The notes under the pieces were generated by a model. It did no database searches and was not told the origin of the DNA. It was given only the letters and a program-made list of their open reading frames with translations. From the NCBI GenBank assembly GCA_949316235.1, contig OX438744.1, positions 30,872,778 through 30,936,777 on the forward strand: DNA of 64,000 bases. Direction: 5' to 3'. Within the stretch, counting starts at the first letter, position 1. Every line of letters starts with the position of its first letter. Origin of the DNA: Oegoconia quadripuncta (lineage: Eukaryota > Arthropoda > Insecta > Lepidoptera > Autostichidae). Both the position numbers and the translations under genes were made by a program. This document shows positions 54,898-64,000 of the stretch, piece by piece.

Positions 54898-56984
54898 ATT
54901 ACAACTTCAGGGACAGACAGGTTGATTATCTTTCTCAATATATTTTGAATACAATTCTATGTATATACCATAGGTGTAGCTGCTTGTAATATTGAAAGAT
55001 CAAATTTGCGTATAGTACACACCTGCGTTTACTTATTCAGCTTGAGTTATCTTCGCTTCAGGCCCGTGCGGGATAAGGGGCGTTTTGCAGGCTTACTCTG
55101 TTCGGACCGTTTATTTTGTATTGAATTATTTGTTATTCGCGAATTTGGGTGGCTGGTCACGTGTGCCTGCGGTAGACCTTTTGATCCAAGCTATTGTATA
55201 CGTTTGGGTTTGTATATAAAAGAAGCTAATAAATACCTATTGTTGTATGAATTTGTTGCCAAAATATTTTGTTCTAGGTACATGGAGAATTACGGCGGTT
55301 TGCTCTCTCGAATAAATAATTCTGTGTAATTTAAAGAATTGGTCATTTGGTTCCCGTCAGTAATTAGAATATAGGACCAATGAAAAATATTCCGAAAGGA
55401 TTATGACCAATACAATACATACCGCTCGTTAGAGACGTACCTCGAAAATTCTTTTTTTTCTATAGTTTTTCGCGTTACATAAAAACCGCATCCAAATTAA
55501 AGTAGTTTCATGAACGATTCCGCGGACGGACCATCACAGATTCCAAATTCAATTTTTGTGTTTGGAATTTTAATACTGGATGGAAAAATGCGACGTTATC
55601 AAACCATTGTACTATGACTTCACTCTCAGACGTCGCAAACCGGAGGCTTAGTTTATTAGATCAAATTTTATGACCCAATTGTTGGTAAAATCGGGGGGAA
55701 TGACAGACCCCCTCTTGAAAACCTATTAATCTTTTTGGTCTCGACGGCAAAAGTCATTGCACTGCACCAATTTGTTTTCAATTATCAAATGCTTTCAATT
55801 GCATGTCTGGACTTTAATTGAGTGTTCCGTTTTTTAACCCGCAGTGCCTAGGTACCACTTGTATTGATCAATTCATGCTTCACATCCTATATACATTTAT
55901 ATAACTTGCGATATTCAACTCTTCGGTAATATATCCTAGTCATAGTTACAATATTCTCTGTATTGTGTCCTAGGACAATAATCCGTAGATAGCGGTAAAG
56001 ACAGTGTTACGTTTCAGCGAACGTGTTTACTCGAGTAAAAGAATAGAATATTATGTACAGTCGCGGAATGAAAAGGGTCGTCATCTTAAAGTTGACTTCG
56101 CTTGTAGACAAGTTGTTGATTTGATACTTGATAACACTAGCAGGTAAAACTAATAAATAGGTTTTAGCTCAAATATTCATAGTCAAGGAACACTAAGTTC
56201 GGCTAAATACGAACTCTGTCGTCAAAGAGTTAAGCATAATTTTCTATGCAACATTTAGGTCTGTTACTTATTTTAAAGAGGTAACATGTGCCAAGTGTCA
56301 AACTAAAGTATTTGAAAACTCACAAACCTTTCTATTGAATAATGAAACTACTTTCTAACCTCAAAGCAAGAAAAAGCTACCCGTTTTCTTTTCTTCCTAT
56401 TCTGATTATCCTGCGACATATGTCAGATCAATCAGAAAGGACACTACCAAGCCACCAGCAGTTTTTGACAGGGAAAAAATAAAACGAATAAATACCAAAC
56501 CGTTGAAATCATAATTGTCATTATAAATAACGAATGTATTTATTTTTATTCAACTACGCATTTTAATCAAGAACTCTTTTTGAAGTAGGCATTAAGTCAT
56601 CAAGTCGGCCCTTCTGACTCACAGTATAACCGCAGAGCTACTGACAGATGATTCATCATTACTGATAGATTTTAACATTGAAGCATTATTTTCGTATAGG
56701 CAGAGACAGATGTGCATGTGTATGGGACAATCCATCTCTTCCCGTGGGTATGGTAAAATTTATTCCAAGATAAAACTTAAACCAACTAAAAATATAGGGC
56801 ATAATAAAATAATTAAATTCTGATTATGAGTTTGTAAATTTTATAAAAAATAATATATGTAACTTCCTTTTTTTTGGGTATTTATTTACCCAAAAAAAAA
56901 TTCCCCCTAATTATAGGAAGTTACACCACAAAAATTACGTATCTTCACTGGACAAACAAACAAAAAACAATATCAAAATATTTC
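54898..56984. other. unassigned sequence, 2.1 kb
   Basis: A 107-codon plus-strand frame at 55006-55329 has no recognisable domain and an unusual Cys/aromatic-rich composition; I would not call it a gene. No repeats recognised apart from a family D scrap near 56735. Confidence 0.3.
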
Positions 56985-57125
56985 ACGTTTCCACGGCGAC
57001 GACGTAGTGCTCACCGCCTTGCCTTGCATTTCTGTATATTTGAAAGGTGGACCACTGTGGAACAGCTAAACGCTTTGTGTGGGATGTCACTAAACATCCC
57101 TTTTGGGATAAAGGTATATTATGTT
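56985..57125 (+). repeat. repeat family D, degenerate
   Basis: 'cacgtttccacggcgacgac', 'gcatttctgtatatttga' and 'cccttttgggataaaggtat' correspond to 63215-63365. Confidence 0.55.
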
Positions 57126-57149
57126 TATGAAAGTAGTCCCGAATTCGAT

Positions 57150-57748
57150 AGAGATTCAACAGATTTAAAGAGTATAAATATTCTAATCTTTTCGTCACAG
57201 TACAATTTTGAAAATCTAATTATATGTCAAAAAAAAAATAGCATCATTTAGGAAAAATAGTGATAAACATGATGTCAATACAAGAAATAAAGATAAACTT
57301 GCAGGTCACATAAGTCGCCTCCGCAAAGTCAGTAATTCATTCAAAGGGTTATGTATACGCTTTTACAATAAGGTTCCTGTTGATATACAAAATCTTCCTT
57401 TCAATAAATTTAATGATACTGTAAAACAGAAACTTATTAAGAAAGCATATCATAAAATATCAGATTATTTAGATGATAAATATTCATGGACATAACCAGC
57501 CCGTCTCATAACCAGGCTATTAACAATTAATAATGAAATATTATAATATAAAATAATAATTAATAATTTTGTAATATAAAAACCTTTTTTTTTTAAGAGC
57601 AACCTCTCGAGTTTCTTGCTTGTTCTATTCAGGGGAAAATTGCCTTTTGAACAAGCAGTAGCTTTAAAAATGTAAAATCTGACTATTTTAAGTGTACTCT
57701 GTGTACCTACAAAATAAAGCATTTTTGATTTGATTTGATAGGTTACAT
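57150..57748 (+). pseudogene. Jockey-like LINE ORF2 C-terminus and 3' UTR
   Basis: In two frames: LKSINILIFSSQYNFENLII, then NTRNKDKLAGHISRLRKVSN, SFKGLCIRFYNKVPVDIQNL, PFNKFNDTVKQKLIKKAYHK and a stop after DDKYSWT. The 3' UTR includes 'gagcaacctctcgagtttct' and ends '(gattt)n'. Same family as 26489 and 28011; frame broken near 57230. Confidence 0.82.
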
Positions 57749-57789
57749 ATTTTATGTATGATCCTAAACATTGCAGAAGATATGTGCCA

Positions 57790-57905
57790 TCCATAAATAT
57801 TTATGTATGTTTATCCGTTATCTAGTATCCATAGTACAAGCTTTGCTTAATTTGGGACTAGATGATTGGTGTAAGTGTCCGAAATATTTATATTTATATT
57901 TATAT
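57790..57905 (+). repeat. SINE family A, 3' part
   Basis: 'aaatatttatgtatgtttat', 'tctagtatccatagtacaag', 'ggtgtaagtgtccgaaatat' and a (TTTATA)n end. Confidence 0.75.
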
Positions 57906-59404
57906 TATATTATATTTATCCAATCCAATGTTAATTACTTGTATGACAAAAAGTTTACAATCTTTTATATTTTGATTGAATTTTTTCCCACAATGCTCAA
58001 GCTTTTTTTGCCAAAGTTCTTGATAATTCAATTGTGTTCCAATCGCTTCACACATTTTAATAGTGTTATTAATGAATAATAGGTAGCTATTATGTCGGTC
58101 GTGGGTTATATGGCATTGAAGTTTTTATTGCTTTATTACAGCTATATAATTCGGGTTGGTCAGTAGTGACTCAGCTACATTTTCTAGGTTCCGAGTTCGA
58201 ATCTCGAATAGGTTGTTTGAATCTTTTTATTTTCGAAAACGTTTCTTTTTCGTCTTGTGTCTGCGAGTGAATATACCAAATGATTGACGTATATAAAGCT
58301 ATACAATCTTTTTATTATCTTTGACAGCCTTTCCTTTTCTTCATAGACTATGATATTCGATCTGACAACTTATAAAGCCTGAATGTCTGAAGTTCATTTT
58401 CTCTTTTAGTTAGCACTTGAAATTATACTTACATACCTGTGTGCGTTGAATCTACTAAAAAAAACAAACGCACGTAACCAACTGGCGGTACCAGGCTGCC
58501 AGAACTGAGCGGAAGTGATTTCCGTAATCAAAATCAAGTGCACTGCAAGTACGCCCATTGTAGAGATGCTCGAGATACCTTAGACTTATAAGTTTTACCG
58601 GTACCAGGTCAGCATATGCGAATGAAAGTCTTTCCGCTAAGATATGGTGTGGACACAAATTTGTACCCTACGTGACTTTAGACCCCCACGTAAACGTTAA
58701 AGTCGCGGTAGTACTCTGGAGTAATTACCGTCAATACGATCGAGATCGAGCGAGAGTCACCATCTCGCTATAAGCTCGGCGCCTATTCAGGTACCAGGAT
58801 AACATAACCGGGCGAGAGTTAAGTACTTCCTCTCTATTATGAGCCAAAGGAGCGATAAAAGAAGACATATTATACCTTGGACAAAGAAAATATATGCCTT
58901 GCAATAAGATGTCCAGTACAATGGTTGTTTAAAATCAAAAGTAACCTTTCCCCGAATGCTTGCAAGTTGTTTACGTTCCGAGTGTCCTATTTCGTTGTGT
59001 TATTTGCGCTTCTCACGAGATATCGAATTGTTAGTTCACTGGAACGCGATAAACCGCCTTTGTTCCACACACGGGTCATAGAGGCGAAATGGCGTAACTC
59101 AAATTATGTTATAAGATACTTGGTACTTCGACAGTACGTATGTGTAAAACGAACGAACAACAGACACTGATTATAGTTTCTGTCTATAGGATCATAATAC
59201 CGTCACACAATGTCCCCGGCATTTCCTTTTCAGAAAATCTCTTCACAAAATGCGCATATATCTTGCTGAAGTAATGTTAAATTACTGTAATTAAATAACC
59301 AACGTAAGTAATGAAAGGTACTGTCGTAAATGTCGACTAAGGGCCTTTCCACTAAAGAATTTGCATTGAACTTCTATTTTTTACATCCCTGTGAAGTGTA
59401 ATTT
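57906..59404. other. mostly unassigned; tRNA-like SINE head at 58150-58225
   Basis: 58153-58222 ('cgggttggtcagtagtgact', box B 'gagttcgaatctcg') resembles a SINE head and is not a foldable tRNA. The rest, including the 58455-58658 and 58877-59170 frames, has no known motif. Confidence 0.3.
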
Positions 59405-59730
59405 CTTTTTTTATGCACAAACGGTTAGCCCTTGACCTCAATCACGCCTGATGTTAAGTGAAGATGAGGCCGAAGGTGAAAGCATACTGATCCGGGAACC
59501 TCATGTTATTTGGGGGACTGGCTATCTTATCTCTGAAAACAGGAACACAACAATGCTATTAACATTGCTGTTTGGCGGCAGACTTAGACGATAGCTAGCC
59601 AGGCGGACATTTAAAATGCCCACCACAAACCAAACCGAGTACAAAGCATGTACCCCGCTGGGGATCGAACCCGCAACCTCCGATCCGTAAACCTTATGTT
59701 GTTTACATTGAGCCACGGAGGCGGTTAATT
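59405..59730 (-). repeat. tRNA-derived SINE, family C, full-length (antisense)
   Basis: Reverse complement: head 'accgcctccgtggctcaatg', box B 'gggttcgatccccagc', full body and A-rich end. Confidence 0.88.
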
Positions 59731-59815
59731 CGGACAAAAGCTGACAAATCCAAGCCTAATCGATGTAACAAGATATCGAACATCCGAAAATAGCTTCGTA
59801 ATGATGTCATCCATC

Positions 59816-60432
59816 GTAGCGTCGGTGGCTCAACGGTTAAGACGCGGCTCCCAATTTGGGGGGTCTGGGTTCGAACCCCAGGCAGGCCAGTACCAATGAA
59901 TTTTTAAATTTAATTACTTGTGTGCATTTATCCGTCTGCTCTTAAACGGTGAGGGAACCTGCATGCCTGAGAAATAAACATTGAAAGGCATGTGATGTCC
60001 CCAACCCGCATTAGGCCAGCGTTTTTTTTATGCACAACGGTACTTGACCTTAATCACACCTGATGTTAAGTGAAGATGAGGTCGAAAGTGGAAGCGTACT
60101 GACCTGGAAACCCCAACACATTTGGGGGACTGGCTATCTTATCTCTGACAACCTGAACACAACAATGCTATTAACATTGCTGCTTGGCGGCAGATTTGGA
60201 TAAGATGGTGGTAGCGAGCCAGGCGGACATTTAAAATGCCCTACCTCCAACCAAACCGAGTACTTAAACATGTACCCCGCTGGGGATCGAACCCGCGACC
60301 TTCGAATCGTAAACCCAATGTTGTTTACATTGAGCCACGGAGGCGGTTAATGCATGGTGCGAGCGTGGTGGACTATGGTCCATACTCCCTCATATACGGG
60401 AAGGCCTATATCTCTACAGTGGGATTTTGATA
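59816..60432 (+). repeat. tRNA-derived SINE, family B, split by SINE C
   Basis: Head 'gcgtcggtggctcaacggtt', box B 'gggttcgaaccccagg', body to 'ccgcattaggccagcg' (60022), resuming 'gagcgtggtggactatggtc' to 'ctacagtgggat'. The gap is the SINE C copy at 60022-60350. Confidence 0.85.
60022..60350 (-). repeat. tRNA-derived SINE, family C, nested in SINE B
   Basis: Complete reverse copy from 'tttttttatgcacaacggta' to 'tgagccacggaggcggtta'. Both edges are set by the interrupted host SINE, and 'agcg' on both sides may be the target duplication. Confidence 0.85.
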
Positions 60433-60814
60433 TCGTCCATCTAAAAACCGTAAAATCAATAAACTTACTTTTCGTTCTCTAAACTTCTTCACTATGAATA
60501 ATATTGCTCTGACGCACGCATGACTATGTTATGTTAAAAACCGTTCGACTTTAACTCGATCGTGAACTAACTCTTTGTTAACCGACCCAGTTCCAACGAT
60601 ACCACATTAAAGATGTGAAAGCGTGTATTGGAACGTAAACAATATTTTTTTTAAATCCACTTTTGACAGCTGATGGGTTGTTGAAAGGAGAACATTCAGT
60701 ATATTTCTAGCACAATGCTTATTCATTGACATTGTAAATTGTGTTGCGAACGTGTTTCTAATTTTTGTTTATATGTAGATGAGTACGTTATTAACCCAAG
60801 GAAAAACGAGAGGT
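60433..60814. other. unassigned sequence
   Basis: No supported feature. Confidence 0.35.
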
Positions 60815-61042
60815 GTTATGTGTTTGACGGCGTTGTGTGTGTCCAGTCTTTGGCGGCGTTGTGTGTGTCCAGTCTTTGACGGCGTTGTGTGTGTCCAGTC
60901 TTTGACGGCGTTGTGTGTGTCCAGTCTTTGACGGCGTTGTGTGTGGCCAGTCTTTGACGGCGTTGTGTGTGTCCAGTCTTTGACGGCGTTGTGTGTGTCC
61001 AGTCTTTGGCGGCGCTGTGTGTGTCAAGTCTTTGGCGGCAAA
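60815..61042 (+). repeat. 26-bp minisatellite, about 8.5 copies
   Basis: The unit 'ttgacggcgttgtgtgtgtc' + 'cagtct' repeats every 26 bases. The variants are 'ttggcggcg' in the outer units, one 'gtggcc' and a final 'gtgtcaag'. It starts from 'gtgttatgtgtttgacggcg' and is followed by 'acttatttgtatggaaag'. Because 26 is not a multiple of 3, all frames on the minus strand stay open across it, which is not evidence of coding. Confidence 0.95.
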
Positions 61043-61219
61043 ATTTGGACAAATACAGACTTATTTGTATGGAAAGTCGTGTGGGGATAAACCCTCTTAA
61101 AAGCTAAATATCTTCGAAATGGCTTAACCGATTTTCATCAAACATGAAACTTGGCCCCTTGTTTAGTATTTAATATAAAATAACCGTCGGGACAAACGCA
61201 TTGCACCCATCGGTTTTTA
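61043..61219 (+). repeat. Helitron/LINE-like flank of the minisatellite
   Basis: 'cgaaatggcttaaccgattt' and 'tcatcaaacatgaaacttgg' are typical of dispersed lepidopteran elements, and 'catcggtttttactcgg' follows. Confidence 0.45.
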
Positions 61220-61352
61220 CTCGGGGTTAAAGGTTGCCTGGAAGAGATCGCTCTTAGTGATAAGGCCGCCTAATTGTACTCTTTTCAGTATTGTGCTTTC
61301 TAAAATGTATGTTCTCCTTTTGTGCAATAAAGTGTATTTGTATTGTATTGTT
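61220..61352 (+). repeat. LINE 3' end with (TATTG)n tail
   Basis: 'aaaggttgcctggaagagat', 'aggccgcctaattgtactct', 'gtgcaataaagtgtatttgt' and (ATTGT)n. The reverse of this is at 30457. Confidence 0.8.
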
Positions 61353-61639
61353 AAAAAACCGCGTTGAAAACTAACAATTTGTCATCAAGTCCCGTAACAA
61401 GGTCGTTGTCCCACAAATGTATAATAAAATTAAAATATATTCCATTTCTCATTCTTTCTTTGTTAGAAAATGTATTTGTTATGTTCATATTGGTCATAGA
61501 ATGAATATAAAACAACTAGTGGGCGGGTAATATTTATTTAATTCACGAGAAACGTTTGCTTTGCCTATTCAAGTACTTACATGCGCACTAGGAAGTTTTC
61601 AACAATACAACAACAACAAAAAGGCTATTTGAATTATAA

Positions 61640-61848
61640 GCAAGCATGGACATGGCTGTCTTATTATTCATAAAATTATCAAATCACAAATTGCAACCCA
61701 TAATCTGTTTAAAAGAGCAACCCTAGAGTTTCTTGCTCGTTCTTCCCTGGGGAGTCAGCTTTGTGAATGAGCAGTAAATTTAAATGTAATATTAACAGTG
61801 ACGTTTTCAAGTGATAATTTTATCCTATGAAATAAAATACTTTGATCA
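61640..61848 (+). repeat. Jockey-like LINE 3' UTR fragment
   Basis: 'gcaagcatggacatggctgt', 'agagcaaccctagagtttct', 'gacgttttcaagtgataatt'. Same 3' end as 26489-26750 in reverse. Confidence 0.75.
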
Positions 61849-61965
61849 AGTACAAGAATGTCTCTTTGACATGCTCAAATTCCTGCACTGAAGGGGGAAA
61901 GAAATCTCTAGTTAATTAAAAAAACAACCGACCTAATTTTCTGTCGAAGTGCATAGTGCATCAAT

Positions 61966-62695
61966 TCACCGCCTCTGTGGCATAATGTAAACAACATAAG
62001 CTTTACAAAGCGGAGGTTGCGGATTCGCCTCTCAGCGGGGCACATGTATTTGTTTAGTACTCGATTTGGTAGGTTGTGGGTATTTGTAAATGTCCACCTG
62101 GCCAGCTGCCACTATCTTAATTCCGCCACCACGCAGCATTGTTGTTTTCCAGCTGTTTCAGACAAGATAGTCAGACCCCCAAATATTAGGTCCTTACCTA
62201 AGAAATTGGCGTTTTGTGTGAAGAATTTCATTAAGACTGTTTTTTCTCCATACAAACATTTTTGATTTTTTTTTTTGGGAACGGTAAATCCAAACTTTGC
62301 TAAACTTTGTGTGTAGGTATTATCGGATAACATTATGTTAAGTATTGGCAGCGTTAATTTTTAAAAGTAACCGCTTTATAAAAGTTTCATCGAATCTAAT
62401 AAATGATTATGGGAAGCACATGAAAAGAGCTCTGTTCAAATTTTTTTATCATGTTATTTAGCCCAGAAATTAAAAAATATTTCATGTGAAACCTTGAAAT
62501 AATATTCGATTTTCTAAATAAAAAACAAATTTGGATATAGCTTTGAAAATCGCAGGAATTGGTACATAATATGATTAACGAAGAAAAAAAATCCAATTTC
62601 ATAGATAAAGAACCAATAATAAATAGTCCGGGTGACGCGCTTCCACCTTCGGCCTCATCTTCAACATCTGTGATTGAAGCCAAGTACATTAAGTT
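61966..62695 (+). repeat. SINE family C split by a MITE
   Basis: Head 'caccgcctctgtggcataat' and decayed box B ('attcgcctctcagcgg') run to 'gacccccaaa' at 62183. It resumes at 'gtccgggtgacgcgcttcca' to 'atctgtgattgaagccaagt'. The gap is the MITE at 62186-62616. Confidence 0.82.
62186..62616. mobile_element. MITE (TTRGGTC family), copy 2, inside a SINE
   Basis: 431 bases, ends TTAGGTCCTTACCTAAGAAA and reverse TTGGTTCTTTATCTATGAAA. TA at 62184-62185 and 62617-62618. Differs from copy 1 (50541) by scattered substitutions and small indels only. Confidence 0.88.
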
Positions 62696-62854
62696 CTATC
62701 AAGTAAAATATCATAAAATTATTTTTGCGTTTATTTTACTTAATGGTTCTATGAAAATGGCGCATATTGGAAAAACTCATTAATATTTTATTCAACACAA
62801 TGTTCTTTTAAAGTCTTTTGATTTTTCGATTAAACTAGGCTAATGGATTTGCAG

Positions 62855-63105
62855 GCACATTGCGGTTAAGACGCGGTCTCCCAGTTTGGGAGGTCCGGGT
62901 TCGATTCCCAGGCGGGCCATATACCAATGAGTTTTAAATTTAATTGCTTATGTGCATTTATCCAACTGCTCTTATACATCGTAAGGAAACCTGTATGCCT
63001 GAGAAATGAAAAATCTAAGGCATGTGAAGTCCCCAACCCGCATTGGGCCAGCGTGGTGGACTACGGCCCATATTCCCTCATTATACGAGGGAATGCCTAT
63101 ATTTA
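62855..63105 (+). repeat. tRNA-derived SINE, family B, nearly complete
   Basis: 'gcggttaagacgcggtctcc', box B 'gggttcgattcccagg', body to 'ccattccctcattatacgag'-type end. The first ~12 bases of the head are replaced. Confidence 0.85.
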
Positions 63106-63144
63106 ACGGTGCTGTGTGGTTTCGGCTCTCAAATATAATAGAAT

Positions 63145-63392
63145 AAACCCGTCTCTTCCCGTGGGTGTCGTAAAAGGCGACTAAGGGACTTTCCACCAAA
63201 AACATATACATTTGCACGTTTCAACGGCGATGGGCTCACCACTTGTCACGTGTGCATTTCTGTACATTTCATTATTTTCGTGGTTGTTGATTCAATACTC
63301 TAAATGTTACTATATAAAATCTTAATGTTTGGGATATCTCTGACCACCCTATTTGGGATATAGTTCCTGACGTTATGTATGTATAATACTTA
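63145..63392 (+). repeat. repeat family D, longest copy
   Basis: 'cccgtctcttcccgtgggtg', 'gtcgtaaaaggcgactaagg', 'tgtgcatttctgtacatttc', 'atgtttgggatatctctgac', 'cctgacgttatgtatgtata'. It gives the order of blocks seen piecemeal at 3940, 16885 and 56985. Confidence 0.65.
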
Positions 63393-63735
63393 ACGGTTTT
63401 AACCATTTATCTACGGAACCCAAACAGTTTCCTACGCTAATTTCGATGCTCCAAACTCTCAGATCTTCAAGTAATGTTTCCTTGACCACAAAAGATTCTT
63501 TGTTAGTTAGAAGCCTTTTGTATCCACACAATCGTTACAGAGTTGTTACGTAACAAACATACTTTCGCATTCGTAATAATCCTAACGATTGTGTATACTA
63601 ACGATTGAGATTTCTTTGTTTTTTGGTCTGAAATTGTTAGGTAACAGGACGATTCGTGCTGTGCTAATAATAGTATTTGAAATGTAAACAAATACTTGAG
63701 TATAAACAATGTTGAATACACTTTCACACACGATT
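63393..63735. other. unassigned sequence
   Basis: No supported feature. Confidence 0.35.
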
Positions 63736-63850
63736 TATTAAAGTGGCAATGGACAGGCCACATAGGTCAAAGAACTGATGGCCGGCAAGCCCAGCGTAGG
63801 ATGTCCAGCCCACTCACAAGATCCACGATCGACCTGATATCAGGATTTCT
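63736..63850 (+). pseudogene. RTE-like LINE C-terminal fragment
   Basis: Encodes LLKWQWTGHIGQRTDGRQAQ then RRMSSPLTRSTIDLIS. LKWQWAGHI.RRTDGRW is the post-RT signature of an RTE-type LINE; here about 40 codons survive. Different subfamily from the copy at 18835. Confidence 0.7.
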
Positions 63851-64000
63851 AATTTATGGCTTTTAGCCCCAAATTGGGCTTTTTTTGGACCCAAATTTAT
63901 TTAAGGCTATTTTTAGGGTATAAAGTAAGGGGACCAAATCAATCGGTCGAAAACGAGAAAATATAACATAGTACAAACAATAGGTCACGTTCAAAGGTGG

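Noticed and set aside
55006..55329. 107-codon plus-strand frame as a gene
   Set aside because: No recognisable domain, no splice or promoter context, odd composition; length is possible by chance in 64 kb.
60791..61052. Two overlapping 78-codon minus-strand frames rich in THNAVKDW/HTTPSKTGH repeats
   Set aside because: They are translations of the 26-bp minisatellite, which keeps several frames open by chance.

Overview
The window looks like intergenic or intronic DNA from a moth or butterfly (Lepidoptera). It is AT-rich and has no long continuous host gene. It is full of 5'-truncated LINE tails, three tRNA-derived SINE families with box A/box B heads, Helitron-like CTAGT-ended fragments, several MITE families and one full-length mariner. 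The lepidopteran placement is an inference from repeat styles I recognise (for example the 'aacatcaggtgtgat' and 'cagcagtgggac' tails), not from a database search.

Layout. 1-14 kb: scattered SINEs, LINE 3' ends, Helitron-like pieces and a 0.4-kb segment present in three tandem copies (8.7-10.0 kb). 14.4-15.7 kb: a mariner with an uninterrupted 357-codon D,D34D transposase and matching terminal repeats, the only intact long ORF. 16-19.2 kb: LINE C-termini, one split by a Harbinger-like MITE. 19.7-20.5 kb: a GC-richer segment with CCAAT and TATA motifs, then a short signal-peptide-like exon ending in a consensus splice donor. This may be the first exon of a plus-strand gene whose long first intron holds the next tens of kb. 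23-33.5 kb: nested SINE/LINE/Helitron insertions.

33.69-48.38 kb is the most unusual part. I propose it is one 14.7-kb transposon. Its ends are inverted copies of each other (CAC..CAAAGAA..CAGCTAAA), with a second inverted match further in and a TA on both flanks. Inside are several TTAGC-rich tandem arrays: a ~107-bp array that reverses into inverted copies, a ~245-bp array carrying a hairpin, and a ~181-bp satellite with a 725-bp higher-order period. Between the arrays lies a four-exon minus-strand gene. Exons 1-2 encode a SAM-like domain and exons 3-4 a conserved C-terminal domain. Exon 3 carries a frameshift and a stop, so this copy is probably dead. No transposase was found in it, so mobilisation would have to be in trans.

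48.4-64 kb: again SINEs, LINE tails, MITEs (two copies of a 0.43-kb TA-flanked MITE, one of them inside a SINE), a 26-bp minisatellite and an RTE-like fragment at the right edge. No rRNA, CRISPR or convincing functional tRNA gene was seen. SINE/LINE/MITE boundaries are by eye and usually good to about 5-20 bases.
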